Assembly: GCA_013812905.1 (NCBI GenBank)
Contig: JACCSP010000114.1
Coordinates: 1 to 34,907, forward strand
Length of the DNA: 34,907 nucleotides
Source: Pyrinomonadaceae bacterium
Lineage (GTDB): Bacteria; Acidobacteriota; Blastocatellia; Pyrinomonadales; Pyrinomonadaceae
Direction of reading: 5' to 3'
Shown: positions 24,726 through 34,261 of the stretch, one piece after another
How the letters are laid out: every line of letters begins with the position of its first letter
How positions within the stretch are numbered: position 1 is the stretch's first letter
Made by a program: the position numbers and the translations under genes
Notes under the pieces: model-generated
What the model saw: the letters and a program-made list of their open reading frames with translations, nothing else
Told to the model about the DNA's origin: nothing
Databases searched by the model: none

Positions 24726-27700
24726 TTATTGATTGCTGCTCGCCCCTCCTTTTACATAATCGACTGCTTCCGGGTTTTCAGGCACCTCGGCTGGTTTTTC
24801 ACCCAGCACGATCCGCACGGCATGAGTTTGACCGTCGTCGGTCAGAGAGATTTCAGCAACAGTTTGCAAAACACCATCGATTTCCAGACTGATCACGCCG
24901 CGATGGACAGCCAGCGGATTCTCGACTTTGATGCGGTAGGTGGCCCGCCCGCGTCTATAAACAATTTCAAAGTCTCGCCACCAGCGTGGCACGCAGGGGT
25001 CCATCTTTAACCGATCCCCGCGCAATTGGAAACCTAGAATGGACTCCAGACCGGCGCGATACATCCAGCTCGCAGAGCCTGTGTACCAAGTCCAGCCGCC
25101 GCGTCCGGTGTGGGGTGGGACGGCGTAGATGTCCCCGGCGGCTGCGTAAGGTTCAACTTTGTATTTGTGGAGCCCGGCGCGCGTTGAGGCGTGATTGATT
25201 GGATTCAACAGGGAAAACAGTTCGCCGGCGCGCTCACCATCTCCAAGCGTCGCGAAGGCAATTAAGGTCCACAACGCCGCGTGAGTATACTGCCCGCCGT
25301 TCTCGCGGACACCGGGAACGTAGCCCTTGATGTAACCCGGATCAAGATTGCTTTTGTCGAATGGCGGGGTAAATAGGATGACCAGACCGTCACCCCTTCT
25401 GATTAGATATTCTTCAACGGCCGCCATTGAACGCACCGCGCGATGAGGTTCAGCAGCGCCGGAGATAATCCCCCACGACTGCACAATCGAATCGATGCGG
25501 CACTCTTCATTCTGCACCGAGCCCAGCGGGGTGCCATCGTCAAAATAGGCGCGCCGATACCAATCTCCATCCCAGCCGTGCTCCTCGAGGGCTTGCTTCA
25601 GACTCTGCATGTGATTGCGATAAGTGTCGCCTCTTGCGGCTTCGTTTCGTTGATCGCAGAAGGGCGAGAAACTGGCCAGCGTATTGTGGAGAAACCAGCC
25701 CACCCAAACACTCTCGCCCTTGCCCTGGTGCCCGATACGGTTCATGCCATCATTCCAATCACCGCCGCCCATTAGTGGCAGTCCATGCGGGCCGACTGCC
25801 AAACTGCGATCGAGTGCCCGGGTACAATGCTCAAAAATGGTCCCCGCCTCAGACGACACGACAGGTTGCGTATAGGATTCGTGATCTTGCGGTCCGAGAA
25901 GCGGTGCTTCCAAAAAGGGAACTACTTCATCGAGCACAGACAGATCACCGGTTATATTTATGTAGAACGACGTAACAAAGGGCAGCCAGAGTAGGTCGTC
26001 TGAGAATCGAGTGCGCACCCCGCGTCCGGTGGGCGGATGCCACCAGTGCTGCACATCACCTTCCTTAAACTGGTGGCGAGCAGCGAGCAGGATCTGATCG
26101 CGCGATAGTGAGGGCTTGCTATAGACCAGAGCCATCACGTCTTGCAACTGATCGCGGAAACCGAAGGCACCTCCTGACTGGTAAAATGCGGAGCGCGCCC
26201 AGACCCGGCAGGCCACCGTTTGATATAGCAACCAGCGGTTTAGCATGGTATCCATTGCCAGGTCGGGGGTTCTTATTTCCACGGTGCCCAGCATTTCATC
26301 CCAGTAAGAGAGCACGGCTTCGAAGGCCGCGTTGACAGCTGAGGGAGGGGTGAACCTCGAGATAAGCTCCTGAGCCTCTTGTTTTGAGTCCCCTTCACCA
26401 AGGAGGAAGATAATCTCACGAGCCTCTCGGGGCGCAAGTTCAACGGTTACTTGGATCGACGCACAGGGATCTAATCCCGCGCCATCGCGGCCCGCAAGGC
26501 TCACGCGCCGCAGGGCCGCAGGCATCGAGAGGGAACCGTTCCTGCCCAGAAACTCTTTGCGGTCGCAGGTCGCACTCGAGACTTTTTCACTCGTAGTCAC
26601 AAAGGCGACGCGATGGGCAAACTCATTGTTGAAAGGATTCCGAGCGAAGACGGTACCCGTTTGGCTGTCGATTTCGGTGATCACGTACGGTGCCGACGTA
26701 CTCCGTTGCGTGCCCAGCACCAACTCGTTGAAGAGGGTAATGGTGAGGCGCCTTTTTCGCTCAGTACGATTGCGCAAGCGCAGCAGCGATATCTTCACCG
26801 AACCTTCCAGAGGCACAAACAGCAGCTGCTCTTGCGAGATGCCGTGACTCGTGTGTTCGAAGACTGAATAGCCCTGGCCGTGCCGAATCGTGTAGGGTTC
26901 TGCCTCACGGATCGGAGCGGGAGTTGTCGACCAGACGGTGCCCGTGTCTTCGTCCCGCAGATAGATAATCTCTCCCGGGGGATCGCTTACGGCATCGTTT
27001 GACCACGGGGTCAGCCGATTCTCGCGGCTGTTTACCGACCAGGTATAGCCGGCGCCAGTCTCAGAAACTTGAAATCCGAACGCACTTTGATTAGCAATGA
27101 TGTTGGCCCAGGGCGCTGGCGTCCACTGATCTTCGCCCAGCACTATTACATACTCACGTCCGCCTTGATTGAAACCACCCAAGCCGTTAAAGAACGTCAA
27201 TTCCGGCAAGGCCACAGTAGGCTCGGGATACGTCTTGGAGGCCAGCCGGGGAACGAAGGGGGCTGGCAATGGTTCTTCAATGGCGGGGCGCTCGAGTAGA
27301 TCTTCGAGTGGCCCACGCTCGGTAACGACGACCACTCGGGCCACGGCATGAAGCAGGATGCGATCAGCTTCGGGCATGATATCCGCGCGTCTCAGAAAGA
27401 TGCCGCCGGGCTTGTCTTGCAAGCCCTGCAGTCCGCTGGTCCTCACCAGCGCCTCCAGCTCGCTCTGCAGTTCTTGAATGTAGCCCCCCGGATGATCGTT
27501 TAGAATCACGCAATCGATTTTCAGACCTTTGTAATGCAAGTATTCGTGCCCGCGCAGAATCTTGCGCACCATTGCCAGATCTTCGACCCGGTTGATGCGC
27601 ACCAGCAGAATCGGTAGGTCACCGCTGATGGCGTAGGGCCAGAGACTAGACTGGGCTTTAGTATTGAGACCCAGCACATGCGGCCGGGGCCGCAACGAGG

Positions 27701-30700
27701 GATCGGAGTAGATGATGCGTGCGGCCAGGCGCTGAAACATGTGCGCCTCTTCAGCATCAAGCTTCAGGTGGCTCATCTCTACCTGGGCCTTAGTCCACGC
27801 GAGTCGTGATTCGCGCTCGAAGATGCTGGGGTCGTGGTATTTGTCGGCCAGCGTCATCGCTTCCTCTCGCGTATTGGCGATGGCGGTACTGAAGGTTACC
27901 CTCGCAGTTTCGTTGGGGGGGATGCGAACGCGACGCCGTAAACTGAAGACCGGATCAAGCACCGCTCCGACAGTGTTGGATAACGGACGCTCTTCCATCA
28001 CTGCCACCGGATTGGCAGGAGTGTGTCCGCGTCCCAGAAAACGACCACGGTCTGTTTCATACTGAACGGCTCCGAGGGTTTCGCCTTCGGCAACCACAGC
28101 GTGCACGGCCCAGATTTGTTCGTCCTCAGAGGATCGTCGTCGTCGATGGGCCAGGAGCGCGTTCTCAATTGCGAAAAACTCAGTTTCGATAAAAAGATTG
28201 CTGAAGGCGGGATGTGCTGCGTCGGCCAGAGGCGGGGCCAGGACGATCTCGGCATAGCTGGTGAGCTCGATCTCTCGCGTCCGCACGGAATTGTTGGTAA
28301 TTGAAACTCGCCTCACCTCAGCATTGTCCTCGGCTGAGATTACGACTTCGAGGTGGGTGACGATGCCGGCATCACTGCGCCAGAAGTCTGCTTTGTCCTC
28401 CGAGAAGGCGACCTGGTACGACTGCGGCCGGCGTTGAACAGGCTGATGACCCGCCGACCATACGCTGGCGCTGCGCACGTCCCGGAGGTAAACAAAGGTG
28501 CCCCAATTATCTCTGGTCACGTCCTCGCGCCAGCGAGTTACAGCGTTTGGGCCACATGCAGAATATCCTGCCCCGGCGGTCGTGATCATCAGGTTGTAAG
28601 TGCCATTCGAAAGAAGCTGCGTGCGGGGCGTTTCCAGATCGGCTGTCTGGTAAACGCGGGTGACCATGCCGGGCAACGATTGCGTGACTCGACCCGTCAG
28701 CACCTCCTCGGCCCGAGGGTGCGCTGCGGGCACACCCACCGGCACTCGCTCCTGCAGCAGCAGTTCGGTGGCCCGCACCAGTGGATCGGCATGAAAGCGA
28801 TTTTCCATGCGACCGTTGTTAAGCGCATTGATCAGCGCGACCAGACTCATGCCTTGGTGGTGGGTCATGAACGCACGAGTGATCAGGCGTCTTTGGCCCT
28901 GAGGCAGGCGCTCTTTCGTGTAGTCGATCGACTCGTAAAAACCAAAGCTGCCCAGGGCCCCCTCTCGTTCCAGCGCGCGCAAATTCGCCATTGCTTCGGC
29001 AGGGCTGATCATTGCCGCCAGCATGGTGGCGTAGGGAGCGATAACCAGATCCTCGATCAGTCCTCGTTTCAGACCAAGACCGGGCACGCCAAATGGTCCG
29101 TACTGGTAATTCAGTTGCAGATCGCGGACGTTGTAAGCTGATTCAGACACACCCCACGGCACGCCGCGTTCCTGACCATACTCGATTTGTCTTGCCACCA
29201 CTGAGCGATAGGTTTCGTTCAGTAGCGTGCCCTCGTAATTCCGCATCACCAGGAGAGGCATGAGATATTCGAACATTGTGCCGGTCCATGAGATTAGGGC
29301 GCGACCACCATTTACGGAGGTGAGGGGGCGGCCCATGCGAAACCAGTGTTCCTGGGGAACGTCGCCTTTTGCGATTCCCACAAAGCTTGCCAGCCGCGCC
29401 TCAGAAGCCAGCAGGTCGTAAAAAGAGTTGTCAGGTCGAAGCTCGCCAACGTTATAGCCGATGGTAAAGACCTTGCGCTCCGGATCAAGCAGAAAGCGAA
29501 AATCCATCTCTTCGACAATCTGTTCACACTTATGGGCTAGACGGCTGAGTCTTGAAAGCAGGTCGCTGGCGGCGCCGGATGCATTTTCGATGGCTATTGC
29601 GAGACGGGAGATCGCGCTGCTTGCGCTTTGTGCCTCATTTCCTCCCGCCGTCGACGACTCAGCGAGCTGCGCTTGTAAAGCTGCAAGTTTGAGTAGCGCC
29701 TGATCAGCCAACTCAGGTATTTCCAACGGCGTGGGAACGGCATCGAGAAGACGCGCGACCTCTCGCCAGTGAGCGCCTGTCTTCTCTCCGAGCCCTTCAA
29801 TCGCGACCTGGATCAGAGATATCGATACCTGCGCCCAGGGCGTAAGCGTCATTACATCACGGCGGTATGTCCGCACCTGCTGTCGCAATGCTCCCACCCA
29901 CCAGCGCAAGTTATGAAAGCTCTCGGGGCCGTGCTCGATTGATAGCGCATCTACAATGTCGGTAATTTCCGCGGCGTGCTTTTCGAGCGAGTCCAAAAGG
30001 AGGAACCACGCCCACGGTGATCTGTTCGAATCTCGAGCCAGCAGCTCCTTACAGGCTTCAATTTCGCCACGCAAGTGCCTGACTGTAACCACCTCAGTTC
30101 GTTGGCGGACGTTACCAAGCCCTCCCACTTCCTCGCTGATGGCAAGGATTGTGTCGCCGAGTCCGTCGATAACGCGTTGGTCGAGGAGCCTGACGTCGGG
30201 CAGCTCAGTGAAGGCTTGCTTAAGGGCGAGGAGGTGCCCGGCAAGATTGCCGCTATCGACGGTTGAGATGTACTGCGGCACCAGCGGTTCAAGAGTTCGG
30301 GTGTCGTACCAATTGAAACAATGGCCACGAAGCTTTTCCAACCTCGTAAGCGTTGCAAATGTCAGTTCCTGTCGTTCGATGAATTCCAGGGTACTGACAT
30401 AGCCGAAGTCATGCGCGGACAGGGTCGAAAGCATCAACAGCCCGATGTTCGTCGGCGAGGTGCGGTGCGCGGTTACGGGTCGGGGGTCCTCCTGGAAGTT
30501 ATCTGGAGGTAGCCAGTTGTCTTCAGCCGTCACAAAAGTTTCGAAGAAGCGCCAGGTGCGGCGAGCTACCAGACGGGCGAAGCGGAGATCTTGATCCGGC
30601 AGTTCTCTGCGATCGGGTGCGGTGCGTTGGCTAACCCAATAGGCGACCAGCGGTGACACCGCCCAGCCGACCAGGAATGGGGCCGCCACACCCAGCGACG

Positions 30701-33593
30701 AAGGCCGAAGTAAAAAGGTAAGCACGGCGGCGCCCACAGTGAGCAACTCAGCCGGCAGCATGAACCATAAGAAGGATCGCAGATCGTGTCGCGCCGAACG
30801 TTCCGCCTGCGCAGCGGTCACCCACTCAAGCAATTTCCTGCGCGAGATCAGTTTTCGATAAAGAGTGCGGACGATTGCATCCAGCATCAGATAAGCCTGA
30901 TGCGGGAGCAATATCAGGGACAATGCGGCCTGCGCGGTGTTAGTTCTGATGTCGCCCCAGACACTCCAGAAATGGCTGGTCCAAGGAACGCCACGCGGAT
31001 GTATTAACAGACTAGTGGTGACGTGAAGATAAACAGGAAAGGCAATCGCCACCACGACGAACATCGTCCAAATCAGCGTTGAGCCCGGAAATAATATCCA
31101 TGCAACCGCCAGCCAGGTGAACATAGAGGGCGCGACCAGGCTTCGACGCAAATTGTCGAGAATCTTCCAGCGCGAGATCGGTGGCAGGATATTTCGGACT
31201 TTGCGTCTGTGAGCGTCAGGCACGGAGGGAAAGAGCCATTGAATAATCTGCCAATCGCCGCGCGTCCAGCGATGTTGGCGGTGAGCGTAAGAATCGTAGT
31301 GCGCAGGATAGTCGTCAAGGAGCTCAATGTCTGTAACCAGGGCTGCGCGCGCGTAGAGCGACTCAAAGAGATCATGACTGAGCAGCGAATTCTCCGGCAC
31401 GCGCCCGTCCATGACGGATTCAAACGCGTCTACCTCGTAGAGACCTTTGCCGGTGTAGCTGCCCTCTCCACAGAGATCCTGGTACACGTCTGAAACGGCA
31501 GTCGTGTAGGGATCGATTCCAGTGTTGCCGGAAAAAATGCGCGCGAATCTTGAGCGGGAAGCGCTCTCTAGTGAAATGCTGACACGGGGCTGCAGGATGC
31601 CGTACCCGGAGGTCACACGGTTGGTGGTCGGGTCCACGCGTGGTCGATTGAGCGGATGGATGGCGGTGCCCACGAGTTTGCGCCCAACTTCGCGCGGTAG
31701 ACGCGTATCGGAATCGAGGGTGATGACGAAGCGCACCTGCGAGAGCATCACCTGATCCGCCGTCTGGACCATAAAACTTGTATCACGGGCACCGCGAAGT
31801 ATGCGGTTAAATTCGTGGAGCTTCCCCCGCTTCCGTTCCCAACCCATCCATTTCTCCTCAGCCGGATTCCATTGACGGCGCCGGTGAAACACGTGGAACC
31901 GTTGAGGCTGATGCTTGTTGTAACGCTTGTTCAAGTCATCAATGCCGCTCATGGCCACATCAAGAAGGACAGCGTCTTCAGCCAGCTCTTCTGCCTTGGC
32001 GTCTACAAAGTCGCCGAGGAGGCCGAAATAAATATGCTCGTCCTGGTTTGCCAGGAAATGGACCTCCAATCTCTTGAGTAGTTCGCGCACGCCCTCTTCA
32101 CTGGAGAAGAGCGTGGGAATCACAATCATCGTGCACGCGCTTTCTCCAATACCTTCGGAAGTTTTCATCCTGGGCAACAGGCGGGGCTCAAAGAGATGGG
32201 TTACATCCCAGTTCAGGATGCTAAGGGCGAGATCGCTGGCAGGAATTAGAGCCAACAGAGAAGTGGCCACCAACAATGGCCAGCCCGCGCCGGCAAAGTA
32301 CATCGAGAAGACCAGGACTGCGATGATCAGGGCCGTCAACAAAGTCAACGTGCCTAGATAGGCTAGCGTAGGGTGGCGCAAACACCATCGGCGGAAGCTT
32401 TCGGTTGGTCCTGGTCGATAACCCAAAGCGGCTTCCAGCTGAACCAAACCGTCATCAACCAGGTAGTAGCCGACGTGAGCCTGCGGATCGGTTTCGCCTC
32501 CGTTGGACGCTTGAGCTGCGATCTTGACTGTGGCTTCTCCAACCTCCAGCTCCGAAGACAACGTTCGCTTGCTTATCCGTTCCACTACATGCCGGTAGCG
32601 ATCCCGGGAGTCAAATTCCATTTTCAAATAGGCGCCCGCCGGATCCTTCCCCAGCAGCGGGTCGATCAAACTTACACTCTCAAAGAAATCGCGCCAGTCT
32701 AGCGTTGAGAGGAGACGCATACTTGTAATGATGTTGCCGATCGTAACCTGGGTCGAAGCCTGCCGTTGATGCTCGCCGTGAATAACCTGTTCGATACTAG
32801 TTCCTTGCCGTGCGAGTTGCTTTTCGAGCCAGGCAGTCACGGGCATCAGGGCAGGATCCTGTTCACGCAGGCGTTGCGTTAGTTGAACCACAAATGCTCG
32901 GGGTAGCTGGTCGCGTTTTCCCAGCCGCTCGGTAATTAGAGGCACCAGTGCGGTAGGTTGCCGGGCGGCGAGCTCCAATAGTTTGTCGGCTAATTCATCA
33001 GCTTGCTCACGCTCCTCACGAGCGCCGACAATCCTGGTCGCTAGTCTCCGCAAATTTTCCACGAGCGACAAACGGAGGCTAATTGCCACGGCCCATAGTT
33101 CCCCTATCGTTAGCGGTGAAATCGTTTGATATGCGGCAATGAACCTGCGGACCGTATTGGTCTCTAAACGGCTGTCAGTGTGGGCAATCAAAGCGATGGC
33201 CACCGCATAGATTCGTGGGTAATCTTTGAGCTCTCCATCAGCGAGCTTGGGTAGTTCGTAGTAATAACGCTTGGGCAGGTCTTCGCGGATCTCGCGGAGC
33301 TGCTCCTCGATAATGTGAAAGTTATCAACTAGCCATTCCGCCGCCGGAGAGATGGAACGGCCAGTGCGTAGCGCCTCCACCAGAGTGCGATAGGCAGCAA
33401 CGAGTTTTCGACCGTTGTCCTCGAGCCGAGGCAGCAGGTGGGCACGCCCCTTCTTCTTGACGATTCTATCTTCGGTGGCTAGAGCCTGCGCGTATTGCTC
33501 CAGACGTTCGACGCTAAAGATTTCTTCACGGATCGGTTGTTCGTCGCCAAAGCCCGACGCTCTTCTTCTTAGCGATGCAAAAAAATCAGCCAT
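24726..33593 (-). CDS. Cyclic beta-1,2-glucan synthase-like protein (NdvB/ChvB type)
   Basis: About 2955 residues from ATG 33593 (MADFFASLRRR); the TTG 27 bp earlier is also possible. Membrane helices are at ~410-450. The GT84 synthase part follows, with VITLDSDTRLPREVGRKL near 625 and QHRWTRGDWQII near 776, then more helices ~820-990. A glycoamylase-like domain has FNWYDTRTLEPLVPQYISTVDSG (~1105), SWTGTMFEYLMP (~1440) and FMTHHQGMSL (~1580). Two carbohydrate-binding segments and a C-terminal GH94 phosphorylase-like domain with GGGDWNDGMN near 2611 complete it. This architecture makes and cyclises beta-1,2-glucan from UDP-glucose at the inner membrane. Length matches the family (~2800-2900). 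It is transcribed ahead of PilZ. Confidence 0.93.
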   Translation of the reverse strand: MADFFASLRRRASGFGDEQPIREEIFSVERLEQYAQALATEDRIVKKKGRAHLLPRLEDNGRKLVAAYRTLVEALRTGRSISPAAEWLVDNFHIIEEQLREIREDLPKRYYYELPKLADGELKDYPRIYAVAIALIAHTDSRLETNTVRRFIAAYQTISPLTIGELWAVAISLRLSLVENLRRLATRIVGAREEREQADELADKLLELAARQPTALVPLITERLGKRDQLPRAFVVQLTQRLREQDPALMPVTAWLEKQLARQGTSIEQVIHGEHQRQASTQVTIGNIITSMRLLSTLDWRDFFESVSLIDPLLGKDPAGAYLKMEFDSRDRYRHVVERISKRTLSSELEVGEATVKIAAQASNGGETDPQAHVGYYLVDDGLVQLEAALGYRPGPTESFRRWCLRHPTLAYLGTLTLLTALIIAVLVFSMYFAGAGWPLLVATSLLALIPASDLALSILNWDVTHLFEPRLLPRMKTSEGIGESACTMIVIPTLFSSEEGVRELLKRLEVHFLANQDEHIYFGLLGDFVDAKAEELAEDAVLLDVAMSGIDDLNKRYNKHQPQRFHVFHRRRQWNPAEEKWMGWERKRGKLHEFNRILRGARDTSFMVQTADQVMLSQVRFVITLDSDTRLPREVGRKLVGTAIHPLNRPRVDPTTNRVTSGYGILQPRVSISLESASRSRFARIFSGNTGIDPYTTAVSDVYQDLCGEGSYTGKGLYEVDAFESVMDGRVPENSLLSHDLFESLYARAALVTDIELLDDYPAHYDSYAHRQHRWTRGDWQIIQWLFPSVPDAHRRKVRNILPPISRWKILDNLRRSLVAPSMFTWLAVAWILFPGSTLIWTMFVVVAIAFPVYLHVTTSLLIHPRGVPWTSHFWSVWGDIRTNTAQAALSLILLPHQAYLMLDAIVRTLYRKLISRRKLLEWVTAAQAERSARHDLRSFLWFMLPAELLTVGAAVLTFLLRPSSLGVAAPFLVGWAVSPLVAYWVSQRTAPDRRELPDQDLRFARLVARRTWRFFETFVTAEDNWLPPDNFQEDPRPVTAHRTSPTNIGLLMLSTLSAHDFGYVSTLEFIERQELTFATLTRLEKLRGHCFNWYDTRTLEPLVPQYISTVDSGNLAGHLLALKQAFTELPDVRLLDQRVIDGLGDTILAISEEVGGLGNVRQRTEVVTVRHLRGEIEACKELLARDSNRSPWAWFLLLDSLEKHAAEITDIVDALSIEHGPESFHNLRWWVGALRQQVRTYRRDVMTLTPWAQVSISLIQVAIEGLGEKTGAHWREVARLLDAVPTPLEIPELADQALLKLAALQAQLAESSTAGGNEAQSASSAISRLAIAIENASGAASDLLSRLSRLAHKCEQIVEEMDFRFLLDPERKVFTIGYNVGELRPDNSFYDLLASEARLASFVGIAKGDVPQEHWFRMGRPLTSVNGGRALISWTGTMFEYLMPLLVMRNYEGTLLNETYRSVVARQIEYGQERGVPWGVSESAYNVRDLQLNYQYGPFGVPGLGLKRGLIEDLVIAPYATMLAAMISPAEAMANLRALEREGALGSFGFYESIDYTKERLPQGQRRLITRAFMTHHQGMSLVALINALNNGRMENRFHADPLVRATELLLQERVPVGVPAAHPRAEEVLTGRVTQSLPGMVTRVYQTADLETPRTQLLSNGTYNLMITTAGAGYSACGPNAVTRWREDVTRDNWGTFVYLRDVRSASVWSAGHQPVQRRPQSYQVAFSEDKADFWRSDAGIVTHLEVVISAEDNAEVRRVSITNNSVRTREIELTSYAEIVLAPPLADAAHPAFSNLFIETEFFAIENALLAHRRRRSSEDEQIWAVHAVVAEGETLGAVQYETDRGRFLGRGHTPANPVAVMEERPLSNTVGAVLDPVFSLRRRVRIPPNETARVTFSTAIANTREEAMTLADKYHDPSIFERESRLAWTKAQVEMSHLKLDAEEAHMFQRLAARIIYSDPSLRPRPHVLGLNTKAQSSLWPYAISGDLPILLVRINRVEDLAMVRKILRGHEYLHYKGLKIDCVILNDHPGGYIQELQSELEALVRTSGLQGLQDKPGGIFLRRADIMPEADRILLHAVARVVVVTERGPLEDLLERPAIEEPLPAPFVPRLASKTYPEPTVALPELTFFNGLGGFNQGGREYVIVLGEDQWTPAPWANIIANQSAFGFQVSETGAGYTWSVNSRENRLTPWSNDAVSDPPGEIIYLRDEDTGTVWSTTPAPIREAEPYTIRHGQGYSVFEHTSHGISQEQLLFVPLEGSVKISLLRLRNRTERKRRLTITLFNELVLGTQRSTSAPYVITEIDSQTGTVFARNPFNNEFAHRVAFVTTSEKVSSATCDRKEFLGRNGSLSMPAALRRVSLAGRDGAGLDPCASIQVTVELAPREAREIIFLLGEGDSKQEAQELISRFTPPSAVNAAFEAVLSYWDEMLGTVEIRTPDLAMDTMLNRWLLYQTVACRVWARSAFYQSGGAFGFRDQLQDVMALVYSKPSLSRDQILLAARHQFKEGDVQHWWHPPTGRGVRTRFSDDLLWLPFVTSFYINITGDLSVLDEVVPFLEAPLLGPQDHESYTQPVVSSEAGTIFEHCTRALDRSLAVGPHGLPLMGGGDWNDGMNRIGHQGKGESVWVGWFLHNTLASFSPFCDQRNEAARGDTYRNHMQSLKQALEEHGWDGDWYRRAYFDDGTPLGSVQNEECRIDSIVQSWGIISGAAEPHRAVRSMAAVEEYLIRRGDGLVILFTPPFDKSNLDPGYIKGYVPGVRENGGQYTHAALWTLIAFATLGDGERAGELFSLLNPINHASTRAGLHKYKVEPYAAAGDIYAVPPHTGRGGWTWYTGSASWMYRAGLESILGFQLRGDRLKMDPCVPRWWRDFEIVYRRGRATYRIKVENPLAVHRGVISLEIDGVLQTVAEISLTDDGQTHAVRIVLGEKPAEVPENPEAVDYVKGGASSNQ

Positions 33594-33620
33594 AACCGTT
33601 TGAAAGCCGTGAAAGCCCAA

Positions 33621-33764
33621 AAAAACGCCCGGCTACAGCGGCATGACTGCGGTGTAGCGCGGCCAGATAAGACATTTCCCTGCAGAATATCACGAACAGA
33701 CGGACCCCTGGTGGACTTGAATCCAAGGTTGTGCTCACCTCAGCCGCCTGAAATTTGATCGCTA
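33621..33764. other. Upstream region of the glucan synthase gene
   Basis: No gene is supported. It should hold the synthase promoter, but no convincing -35/-10 pair is seen on the minus strand. A GC-rich dyad (cccggctacagcgg...gcgcggc) occurs near 33627-33665. Confidence 0.3.
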
Positions 33765-33892
33765 ACTGCCGATTGGCGGGTTGACAGCAATTAAAGAGTC
33801 AACAGCTTCGACCTTGGGCGCCAAGGCCCTCATTAACTGCAAGGCAGCTCGACAAAGCTCGAAAATTGGCAATCGGCAATCAAAAACGGCAA
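33765..33892. repeat. Heptad-repeat dyad next to a truncated gene
   Basis: The right side has 7-bp units ATTGGCA, ATCGGCA, ATCAAAA, ACGGCAA (33865-33892). The left side has AACTGCCGATTGGC (33764-33777), whose reverse complement matches the first two units. Between them is a perfect CCTTGG-GCG-CCAAGG hairpin at 33812-33826. It ends 34 bp before the surviving ABC permease fragment and may mark the breakpoint. Confidence 0.6.
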
Positions 33893-33925
33893 TGCCACGG
33901 CTAATTCTGGGCCCTGTCATAAAGC

Positions 33926-34261
33926 GTGATGAGTCCGGAGCGGGGCGCTGAGGCGACGCATATTTTCCAGCGTTCATTGTTGCTGGTCTCAGGAGTCTAT
34001 TATCCGATCGAGGTCTCGCCTAGATGGTTGCAGCCGCTGTCTGCGCTGTCGCCGGCAACGTATACTCTGTCGGCCTGTCGTAAACTAGTGGGCATCGGAA
34101 ACACCGATACCCGGCAACCTGATGGGTGCGCCGCTTTCAGCAGTGATGAGGGAATTGAGTTGGCCCTGATAGGCGCGGTGATGATGCCCCTTGGTCTTTG
34201 GGTTTTTGGGAGGATTGAGACCTGGGCCAAGCGGACAGGCAAATTGAAAAGAACCGGATGA
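33926..34261 (+). pseudogene. 5'-truncated ABC-2 type permease remnant
   Basis: The 111-codon frame (GTG 33926 or ATG 33929) matches only the C-terminal third of an ABC-2 drug/polysaccharide exporter permease: SGVYYPIEVSPRWLQPLSAL, ATYTLSACRKL, then a last helix LIGAVMMPLGLWVFGRIETW. An in-frame TAA stands at 33920-33922, just before the start, and upstream lie heptad repeats, not permease sequence. The roughly 150 N-terminal residues with the other helices are therefore missing. No ATP-binding partner is nearby. It overlaps nth by the sequence GGATGATGG. It is probably non-functional, although it may still be translated. Confidence 0.7.

Noticed and set aside
28353-29141. 262-codon plus-strand ORF
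   Set aside because: Antisense shadow of the NdvB-like gene.
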